Positions 1-6,200 of a stretch of DNA of 8,340 bases are shown piece after piece. The notes below the pieces were generated by a model, which saw only the letters and a program-made list of their open reading frames with translations, searched no databases and was not told the origin of the DNA. Origin of the DNA: JBFLYE01 sp040756715 [NCBI: bacterium]. Lineage in GTDB: Bacteria > UBA9089 > UBA9088. Position numbers and translations under genes: made by a program. The stretch's first letter is position 1, and each line of letters opens with the position of its first letter. The DNA lies in the NCBI GenBank assembly GCA_040756715.1, contig JBFLYE010000218.1:1-8340 (forward strand), in the 5' to 3' direction.

Positions 1-10
1 TTAAGTTTTA

Positions 11-126
11 TAAAATTTTTCCCCTTTTAATTCAAAATTCAACATTCAAAATTCATAATTTTATAAAGTTTTCCTTAAGATTATCTAAACACATACATTT
101 TGTAAAGCGTTATGGAATTAACTATA
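11..126 (+). repeat. Left copy of 116-bp terminal inverted repeat
   Basis: Bases 11-126 match the reverse complement of 8225-8340 with one mismatch (C at 21 in this copy, T in the other). Identity stops sharply after 126. The outer part is very AT-rich and holds a 12-bp direct repeat (30-41 and 44-55, ATTCAAAATTCA). Bases 6-17 and 57-68 can form an AT-only stem around it. The inner part (about 71-126) is less repetitive. No open frame of useful length lies in it, so it looks like a non-coding, MITE-like repeat or the end of a longer element. Ten further bases (1-10) lie beyond the matched part, so the element may continue off the window. Confidence 0.95.
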
Positions 127-155
127 ATTGTAACAGATGTTCTTACAAATCCCAT
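81..155 (-). pseudogene. Start of an unidentified gene, cut off by the repeat
   Basis: An ATG at 155 is preceded by a strong Shine-Dalgarno sequence, AGAGGA (162-167), six bases away. The frame reads MGFVRTSVTI and then crosses at 126 into the repeat, where it ends at a TAA (81-83) after 24 codons. Only about ten codons are native. A strong ribosome site followed at once by a junction suggests a real gene whose body has been replaced by the repeat. The opening resembles the first strand of small clan AA (retropepsin-like) aspartic proteases, but ten residues cannot settle that. It begins 66 bases after the stop of the 249-residue MshEN gene and could have been part of that operon. Confidence 0.4.
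100..128 (+). promoter_or_regulatory. Possible outward-reading promoter at repeat edge
   Basis: TTGTAA (100-105), a 17-base spacer and TATAAT (123-128) form a good sigma70-type pair. The -35 and spacer lie in the repeat; the last two bases of the -10 come from flanking DNA. It would transcribe into the window, antisense to the minus-strand genes. AT-rich DNA yields such matches by chance, so this is a sequence match only. Confidence 0.3.
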
Positions 156-170
156 CCTTATTCCTCTTTA

Positions 171-199
171 AGGATAAGATAAAATGGTAGGATTGTCAA
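171..199 (-). promoter_or_regulatory. Possible promoter for the truncated gene at 155
   Basis: A perfect TTGACA (194-199), a 17-base spacer and TATCCT (171-176, four of six matches) lie just before the ribosome site of the truncated gene. The expected transcript start would fall around 164, inside the Shine-Dalgarno sequence. Either the leader is extremely short or the match is fortuitous. Confidence 0.3.
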
Positions 200-221
200 A
201 TATTATCTTTTCCTTTATTTG

Positions 222-971
222 TCATATTTTAAACAAAATCTGGGTAAGCTCGGTCAAGACCCTGCCTCTGCTTGTAAATTTTAGCCTTACCAAAACATCA
301 CCAAGCTTTTCCTCATTTCTTTTTTCCTTTGCCAGATCAAGCTGGGATTGGGTGATTATCCCCTTTCTAACCAGAAGATCACCTAATATATCCTCTGCCT
401 CTATATCCCTTGTTCTTCCTGCAAAGATGCTCTTTGTTGCTTCAAGAAAAAAAGATGTGTCTACGGCAAATGGTTTAGGTTGGCCTTTTCTTATTGAGTC
501 TACAAATTGTGAGAGCGTAGAATCCTTTGTCTTTAAATCTCTTACCAGGCGATCTTCATAATACCTCTTTATAGCCTCATCTATCTGGCTCTCTGTGGCT
601 ACAACAGGCTTTACTTCGCATCCGGTTATCCTCCTAACATCGTCCATCGTAATAACATCAAGGGGATCTGACATAGCAAGAACAATTGTATTACTGTTTT
701 TTACCAGGGGAAGGACTTTCTTTTTTTTAATTAAAGAATTTAACCTCTCATCAAAAAAGGAAATTTCCCGCTCAGAAAGGTTAACCTTTGGGATATTCAT
801 CTGGCTTGATAAAGCTTCACATATCTTCTCCTCAGAGATAAAATTAAGCTCTACCAGAATCTTTCCAACCCTTTTTTTTGTTTCTCTCTGAAGAAACAAT
901 GCCTTATTAAGCTTTTCCTCGTCTATCAATCCTTCCTTTAGAAGAATCTCTCCTAATCTTTTGTCTTTCAT
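222..971 (-). CDS. MshEN/GspE N-terminal-domain protein without ATPase
   Basis: A 249-residue cytoplasmic protein with no signal peptide or membrane segment. Residues 5-28 match the first 24-residue MshEN cyclic-di-GMP motif at every key position: R5, L6, G7, L10, G14, L21, L25, Q28. After a five-residue spacer the second motif (34-57) keeps R34, G36, L39, L54 and Q57, but has Asn at 43 for Gly and Ile at 50 for Leu. Residues 58-140 are the rest of the GspE/PilB N-terminal domain (PF05157), including AMSDPLD near 99-105. A linker (about 141-193) leads to a second, degraded motif pair at 195-245. Such domains normally precede a AAA+ secretion or pilus ATPase; no Walker motif is present. The family binds c-di-GMP, so a receptor or adaptor role is inferred. 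Its ATG overlaps the previous stop (ATGA), so translation is coupled. Confidence 0.85.
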   Translation of the reverse strand: MKDKRLGEILLKEGLIDEEKLNKALFLQRETKKRVGKILVELNFISEEKICEALSSQMNIPKVNLSEREISFFDERLNSLIKKKKVLPLVKNSNTIVLAMSDPLDVITMDDVRRITGCEVKPVVATESQIDEAIKRYYEDRLVRDLKTKDSTLSQFVDSIRKGQPKPFAVDTSFFLEATKSIFAGRTRDIEAEDILGDLLVRKGIITQSQLDLAKEKRNEEKLGDVLVRLKFTSRGRVLTELTQILFKI

Positions 972-1189
972 TTTCCAAATAGCTTTTCTATCCAGGATTT
1001 CTTCCTTTGCTTTTTTACCTTTTGTTCATTAAGAAACATAATCATCTCCCTCCTTCCAATATAGCCAAGCCTGACAAGGGTATGACCAAGCCGCTCACCT
1101 GGATTTTTTGCTTGTTCCCTCAATGCCCGGGTAAGCTGATCCTGGGAGATCATCCCACTTTTAACCAACAAATTACCAATCTTTTCCAT
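968..1189 (-). CDS. Minimal stand-alone MshEN (c-di-GMP-binding) protein
   Basis: This 73-residue protein is almost only a tandem MshEN motif. Motif 1 is residues 3-26 (K3, I4, G5, L8, G12, L19, L23, Q26) and motif 2 is 33-56 (R33, L34, G35, L38, G42, M49, L53, Q56), joined by six residues. A basic tail follows (57-73, eight Lys/Arg). In MshE-type ATPases this pair wraps around c-di-GMP; here it stands alone, without the second half of the GspE N-domain and without an ATPase. The key Arg of motif 1 is Lys, so affinity is uncertain. The start at 1189 has AGGT seven bases upstream, and the TonB gene's stop overlaps it (TAATG). The stop overlaps the next ATG (ATGA). Family assignment is firm; ligand binding is inferred. 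Confidence 0.85.
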   Translation of the reverse strand: MEKIGNLLVKSGMISQDQLTRALREQAKNPGERLGHTLVRLGYIGRREMIMFLNEQKVKKQRKKSWIEKLFGK

Positions 1190-1902
1190 TATTTCAACCT
1201 AATTTTTATCCTTGCAATTCCCCATTCTTCATATTTTCCCTCCCTTAGGGAAGCAAACCTCCATCTTAATATAGAATTTATAGCAAGGCTATCAAGCTCT
1301 CTATATCCGAATGAATAGAGGATTGTAGCCCTGTCAACGCTTCCATCTGGTAAAACCCAAAATTTAAAGCTTCCCTCAAGGGATATACCCTTTTTTTCAA
1401 GCCATTCTGGAATCTTAAATCCCTCTTGATAAAAAATTGCCCTTCTTGCCACCTCTCCTGTAATTTCTAGTGTATATGGACCTCCCCTTCCTTCTCCCTT
1501 TCCACCTTCTCCTCCCTCTCCTTTTCCCTCTCCTATACCAACATCCCCTTTTGTTCCTGTTCCTGTAAATATCTCTCCATAAGTATTTGCAATATCAAGA
1601 TTTGGTCTAACAGGTTTCCAGGGTAAAACTTCTTCTACCTTTCCCTTTTTGCTTGACATTTCCTCTGGTATTATCCTTTTGGGCTTAAATCGTGAAGGAA
1701 TGGCTTTGCTCTTTGCTGATGGCCTAACAGGTCCCCTTGTTGCCTTTCTTTGTATAGGAAATATTTCTCTTCTTGGTGCTTCTGGAATGGAAACAAGGGA
1801 TACCTCGATTATCCTCTCCTCTTTTATCTCCCTATTCAAAATAATAAAGGATGAAAGAAAGAGAAAAGCACTATGAATGATCAATGAACCTACAAATCCC
1901 AT
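1189..1902 (-). CDS. TonB-family energy-transducer-like protein
   Basis: A 237-residue inner-membrane protein with the usual TonB layout. A hydrophobic anchor covers residues 3-22, followed by the typical EVSLVSIP segment (33-40). A Pro/Lys/Arg-rich spacer (about 41-100) contains none of the long Pro-Glu/Pro-Lys runs of classical TonB. A Gly/Glu/Lys low-complexity stretch covers 113-141. The C-terminal domain lies at about 143-237, with VLPDGSVDRATILYSFGYRELD (183-204, shown here by its ends VLPDGS and GYRELD) and ILRWRF near 211-216. TonB proteins couple the ExbBD proton channel to outer-membrane transporters; neither ExbBD nor a receptor is in view. Of its neighbours, the upstream aspartate kinase ends 38 bases away, and the MshEN genes follow with overlaps. 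The start has no clear Shine-Dalgarno sequence. Transport substrate is unknown; an envelope-spanning role other than import is possible. Confidence 0.88.
   Translation of the reverse strand: MGFVGSLIIHSAFLFLSSFIILNREIKEERIIEVSLVSIPEAPRREIFPIQRKATRGPVRPSAKSKAIPSRFKPKRIIPEEMSSKKGKVEEVLPWKPVRPNLDIANTYGEIFTGTGTKGDVGIGEGKGEGGEGGKGEGRGGPYTLEITGEVARRAIFYQEGFKIPEWLEKKGISLEGSFKFWVLPDGSVDRATILYSFGYRELDSLAINSILRWRFASLREGKYEEWGIARIKIRLK
1481..1534. repeat. 54-bp polypyrimidine/polypurine tract in tonB-like gene
   Basis: The plus strand is all C/T from 1481 to 1534 except A at 1504. On the coding strand it is a purine run encoding the Gly/Glu/Lys-rich linker of the TonB-like protein (about residues 123-141). 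The tract probably follows from the GGA/GAA/AAG codons of that linker, but it is also a place where polymerase slippage could change linker length. Confidence 0.8.
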
Positions 1903-1940
1903 TTTATCTAATCACTAAAGGCTAAACATATACCAATTTC

Positions 1941-2414
1941 TTAATCCAGACCAAAGCCGCTGTGCAGGGCATTTGCTGCTTGTTCCATCTTGCTTTTTTC
2001 AATAACACAGGATATCTTTATCTCTGATGTAGATATCATATCAATATTTATCCTTTTATCCCCCAAGATTTTAAACATCTTTGCTGCAATACCTGGATGG
2101 CTTTTCATTCCAACTCCAACAATAGAGACTTTGGCGATATTATCATCAGAAAGAACCTTCTCTGCACCAAGCTTTTCTTTTATTTTTTCTATAATCCCTA
2201 AGCTTGTGGAAATATCAGCCCTATCTACTGTGAATGAGATATTTGCCTTTTTATCAGGGCTTTGGCTCTGGACAATGATATCTACATTTATTCCGTGGTC
2301 TGCCAGGGCTTGAAATATTTCAGCCGCTGTTCCTGGTTTGTCTGGAATACCGATAATCGTAATCTTTGCACAATTTGAATCTGTTGGTATTCCTGAAATA
2401 ATTGGCTCTTCCAT
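1941..2414 (-). CDS. lysC: Aspartate kinase beta subunit from internal start
   Basis: Met246 of the aspartate kinase (ATG at 2414) lies at the end of the kinase domain and just before the ACT pair. It is preceded eight bases away by AGGAGG within AGGAGGTGATC (2418-2428), a full-length match to the anti-Shine-Dalgarno end of 16S rRNA. Initiation there gives a 157-residue regulatory chain with both ACT domains. Bacillus subtilis LysC and Corynebacterium aspartokinase make exactly such a beta chain from an internal in-frame start and form alpha2-beta2 enzymes. The inference here rests on position and ribosome site; the same bases also encode Glu-Glu-Val-Ile-Thr of the alpha chain. Confidence 0.7.
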   Translation of the reverse strand: MEEPIISGIPTDSNCAKITIIGIPDKPGTAAEIFQALADHGINVDIIVQSQSPDKKANISFTVDRADISTSLGIIEKIKEKLGAEKVLSDDNIAKVSIVGVGMKSHPGIAAKMFKILGDKRINIDMISTSEIKISCVIEKSKMEQAANALHSGFGLD

Positions 2415-3149
2415 TGTGATCACCTCCTCACAAATAATTGTTCCTGGATTGTCATTAAAACTTGACCTTAAATGAATGACAACGCTATACTTCTTTGCAA
2501 ATTCAACCGCCCTTGTTTGTAAAACAACAGAGCCTAAAGATGCCATTTCAAGCATTGCATCATACGAAATAATATCCAACTTCTTTGCTTTTGGCACAAT
2601 CCTTGGGTCAGCGGTATAGACACCATCAACATCTGTATATATTTCGCAAGACTCTGCATCCAAACAACGAGCGAGGGCAACGGCTGTTGTATCAGAGCCA
2701 CCCCTGCCAAGGGTTGTAATCTCATCCTCTTCTGTTATCCCTTGAAACCCTGTAACAATTACAATATTATCCTCGGAAAGCTCCTTGTTTATCCTTACTG
2801 TATCTATCCCCTTTATCCTTGCCTTTGTAAAGCTATTGTCTGTGCGTATTCCAACCTGTGAGGCGGTTAAAGAGACAGCTTTAAAACCTTCATTATAGAT
2901 AGCCATAGAAAGGAGGGCGGCTGAGATTTGCTCTCCGGTTGAAATAAGCATATCAAGCTCCCTTTTATGTGGATTTTCTGTTATTTGATGGCTAAGGCTT
3001 ATAAGCTCATCCGTTGTCTTTCCCATAGCAGAAACAACCACCACAAGATGGTTATTTTTCTTTTTCAGCCCAGTTATTCTCCTGGCAACCTTCTTTATCC
3101 TATTTGGGTTTGCAAGGGATGAGCCTCCATATTTTTGTACAATTAGCAT
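1941..3149 (-). CDS. lysC: Aspartate kinase (alpha chain)
   Basis: A 402-residue monofunctional aspartokinase, usual family length. It phosphorylates aspartate, the first step to lysine, threonine, methionine and diaminopimelate. The kinase domain (about 1-240) shows KYGGSSLA (6-13), VVVVSAMG (36-43), STGEQISAA (70-78), TTLGRGGSDTTA (145-156), EIYTDVDGVYTADPR (169-183) and QTRAVEFA (211-218). Two ACT domains follow: 257-325 (DKPGTAAEIF) and about 337-400 (SHPGIAAKMF). They are the site of feedback inhibition by lysine and/or threonine. No homoserine dehydrogenase is fused. The start at 3149 fits the family N-terminus but has no Shine-Dalgarno sequence; a promoter ends six bases before it, suggesting a leaderless message. 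Which amino acid inhibits the enzyme cannot be read here. Confidence 0.95.
   Translation of the reverse strand: MLIVQKYGGSSLANPNRIKKVARRITGLKKKNNHLVVVVSAMGKTTDELISLSHQITENPHKRELDMLISTGEQISAALLSMAIYNEGFKAVSLTASQVGIRTDNSFTKARIKGIDTVRINKELSEDNIVIVTGFQGITEEDEITTLGRGGSDTTAVALARCLDAESCEIYTDVDGVYTADPRIVPKAKKLDIISYDAMLEMASLGSVVLQTRAVEFAKKYSVVIHLRSSFNDNPGTIICEEVITMEEPIISGIPTDSNCAKITIIGIPDKPGTAAEIFQALADHGINVDIIVQSQSPDKKANISFTVDRADISTSLGIIEKIKEKLGAEKVLSDDNIAKVSIVGVGMKSHPGIAAKMFKILGDKRINIDMISTSEIKISCVIEKSKMEQAANALHSGFGLD
2418..2428 (-). promoter_or_regulatory. Perfect internal Shine-Dalgarno for the beta chain
   Basis: AGGAGGTGATC on the minus strand, with eight bases between AGGAGG and the in-frame ATG at 2414. 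It is much stronger than any site before the annotated starts of this window's other complete genes, including the aspartate kinase's own start. Confidence 0.75.
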
Positions 3150-3155
3150 ATATTT

Positions 3156-3184
3156 ATATTACAGAAAAATAGGGAATATGTCAA
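3156..3184 (-). promoter_or_regulatory. Promoter of the aspartate kinase gene, likely leaderless
   Basis: TTGACA (3179-3184), 17 bases, then TAATAT (3156-3161; four of six matches to the -10 consensus). Only six bases separate the -10 from the ATG at 3149, so transcription would start at or next to the A of the start codon. No Shine-Dalgarno sequence exists to contradict this. The promoter may drive the whole lysC-tonB-mshEN group. A second TTGACA at 3208-3213 has no convincing -10. Confidence 0.55.
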
Positions 3185-3224
3185 TGGAATAAATTTAAAA
3201 TGGCATGTGTCAAACCCATACCCG

Positions 3225-6200
3225 TTAATCCACAATTACCTCTATCCTTCCATCAATCTCTTTAATGTATTGCCTTTCTCCTATCTTTACAGGCTTTCCA
3301 GAGGAAGATTTTATCGCCTCTCTTACCGCAGATATATCAACATTATAAAATTTTTGTATAGCCCTTTCAACTTCTTCAAAGGAAAGGGGTTTTCCCCTTA
3401 TTCCGCCGGGATTTACTGTAATGTATAGCCCTTCGGGAAGGTTTTTTATCTTAAAGCTTGCTGGTTTTTCCTTTTCCTTTTCTATTCTTTCTTCTATCTC
3501 AACCCAAGGACCCTTTATCCCTTTTTCAAAAAATAGACTTATTTCATCATCTAATTCAATAAACCCTATCTTATCATCGCTTAATTTAAGAATAGCCTTT
3601 GCCATTTCCCTTTCTTCCTTTAAAAGGGCTATTGATTCTGGATATTTTTCCCTTGGAGCTTCTATTTGGGCTTGTGTCAAAACAATCTCAAAGGGCTTAT
3701 AGGCTATTTCTTTAATTCTTCCTCCCTCATCTTGAAACCCTATGTTATCAGATTGCTTTTTTATCTCAATAGCATTAATCTTTGTCTTTGGATATACGCA
3801 TCCACAAGAAATCCTTCCTCCCCTTTTTAGCCCTATTGTTGTCTCTTCTTGTTCTACAGAGCCAATAATATCTGCAAAAATCTCCCTTGCTTCTATCTCT
3901 CCACCCACAAGGCCTTTAACCCCTCTTTCTATAGCAAGAGGCAGGGTAAATTCTGGTATTTCTGGCTTATTTTTTGACATCATTACACCCTTTTTTCCAA
4001 CAATGTATATTCTATCAGCCGATGCCTTGCACCTCATTCCTGTATTCATAACAATTGCTCCCCCTGCATTAAGGGTAGATTCAAATGCTGATTGGGCGAT
4101 AATATCATATTTTGCATCAATAGATGTCTTAGAAAGGATATGTCCAGAAACCTGCACACTCTCCCCTGAGGAAACATTACAGGAATTTCCAATATCTCCT
4201 CCTATCTCTATACCTTGTAAAGCATTTATCTTTAACCCCTCTTTTACAGAGCCAGAAATAATTATCTTCCCAGAAAAATCCAAATTCTCCTCAAGGTTTC
4301 CATCTATTACAAGCGTTTTAATCACATCGCACCTATTTCCATCCCAAGTTACCCTCCCAGAGGCTTGTGAATACAAAATATTTTGAGAATAAAGCCTTGT
4401 ATTCCTTCCGCTAATAATTTCAAAGTCATCGCCAAAAATCCCAGGAATCTCCTCTCCTAGACAATTTATCCCATTATTTCCCCTTGTTTTTTCCTTTTTT
4501 ATGGCTAGAATTTGCCCTGGTATTACATCAAATTTATCCCCATATTTGTAAAGATAGGATGCATTTTCTCCCTTTGTGGGAACAAGACAAGATGCAACAA
4601 GAAATGGTTTATGATAATCCTTTTTTAAGGCAAGAAGGATCTTTTTCTCATCTATTCCATAAATTATCCCCTCCTTCTTTAAAAGCCACAAAACCTCTTT
4701 ATACCTTATTTTTCTTCCACCTGTTTTTGGCTCTCCTATTGTCAAAAGAACCTTTTTTGCCTTTATTTCGCCTTCATCGATTATCTCTATCTTAACAGGG
4801 CTATCAAGATCTGGGATATATTGCCTCTCTCCTATCTTTACAGGCTTTCCATCCATTTTTTCAATTGATGTTTTTATGGCGGGCTCATCTATATCAAAAA
4901 ATTCTGAGGTAGAAAGAAGAACATCCTCCATATTTACAGGTTTTCCCCTTATCCCTGGTGGGTTTATGCTAAGATAAACACCATCCTGCGTATTATCAAT
5001 CTTAAAAGAACCAGGTGCTTCCTCCTTTTCCTTTATCTTTAAAGTAATCTCCTTTTCCTTCTCTTTCCAAGGCCCTTCTATTCCCTTGGGAAAAAATAGG
5101 GAAAGCTTTTCATCAAGGCTTATGGATGAAATCTCTGAAAGAGAAAGGAATTCTTTTGCCTTTTCTTTTTCATTTGATAAAAGGGCAATTGAGGGAGGAA
5201 CATCCTTTATGCTTGTTGAATATGGAATGAATGTAAGATCTGCAGGAATTTCTTCGTAAGAATGCTTTACTATCTTTCCCAATTCTTGCTTAAAGCATCC
5301 TCCTCCCTCAAATGGCCTAGAGACAAAGAGAAATGCCTTTCCTATTTTCATACTCACCTTTGGATATACCGCATCCTGAACACTGATTTTTCCCTCTTCG
5401 CTCTTTATAACTATATCTGTCTTCTTATGCAAAACAGAGCCAATCTGCTCAACATCAATAAATTCCGAAACCTCTATTTTTCCTCCACCCACCAAGCCTT
5501 TTACTCCAGATGCCATAGCAATGGGAATGGTAAATATGGGAGGGGGTGGTGTTCCCTTTGTCATTATTATCCCCTTCCTTCCTGTAATGACAAGGGATTT
5601 GGCAATAATATTACAATCGGTAACCCCTGTTCTTGCAATTACAGAGCCTTCGGATGATATATTTGAAAAGGATACTGAGTTTGCGATAACATCACCCTTT
5701 GCAGAAATAGCTATTTCCTGGCCATCTTCTCCTTTTATATCAGAATCTATCTCAATAGAGCCACCCGAGGTTATCTCACACCTTGACAAGACTTGCCCCT
5801 TTATTAAAATCCCTCCCTCTGAGGTAATTTTTACCCCCCTTTTCAAAGAGCCGTTTATAATAACCTTTCCAGCAAATTCAATGTCTTTTTCACAATCGCC
5901 ATCTATTTCCATAACCTTTTCTACATCAGCTCGGTTATTGGTCCAGAATACCCTGCCAAAGGAAGAAGAATACAAAATATTTTCATCTTTTGAGAGAAAT
6001 GTATTCCTTCCCGCCTGGATTTTAAAATCGCTGCCCAATATCCCTGGAATAACCTCTCCTATACAGTTAATTCCCTCCTCACCAATTTTTGGGGCTTCTT
6101 TTATTGCCAATATCTGGCCTTCTATTACATCTGGGTAATCATAAGGCCCTTCCCCAAATTTATAGATATAACAAGCATCATCTCCCTTTTTTGGAAATAT

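Noticed and set aside
30-60. Short repeats in the AATTC-rich end sequence as a CRISPR array
   Set aside because: Two 12-bp copies only two bases apart, no regular spacers and no cas genes; it is simple-sequence structure inside the inverted repeat.
154-175. Hairpin ATCCTT/AAGGAT as a terminator after the MshEN gene
   Set aside because: Stem is only six base pairs with a ten-base loop and no T run follows on the minus strand; it also covers the ribosome site of the next start.
222-971. The 249-residue gene as a frameshifted pilB/gspE ATPase
   Set aside because: After the stop at 222 no frame in 127-221 continues with Walker or Asp-box motifs, and a separate gene start follows; the second motif pair at the C-terminus also points to a complete different architecture.
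3150-3224. Lysine riboswitch before the aspartate kinase gene
   Set aside because: The gap is 75 bases, far shorter than an L box, and the promoter lies right at the start codon, leaving no leader.
3742-4386. Plus-strand open frames opposite the large gene and elsewhere
   Set aside because: They mirror the coding strand, are rich in Ser/Phe/Ile/Pro as expected for antisense of Lys/Glu-rich genes, and have no recognisable domains or ribosome sites.
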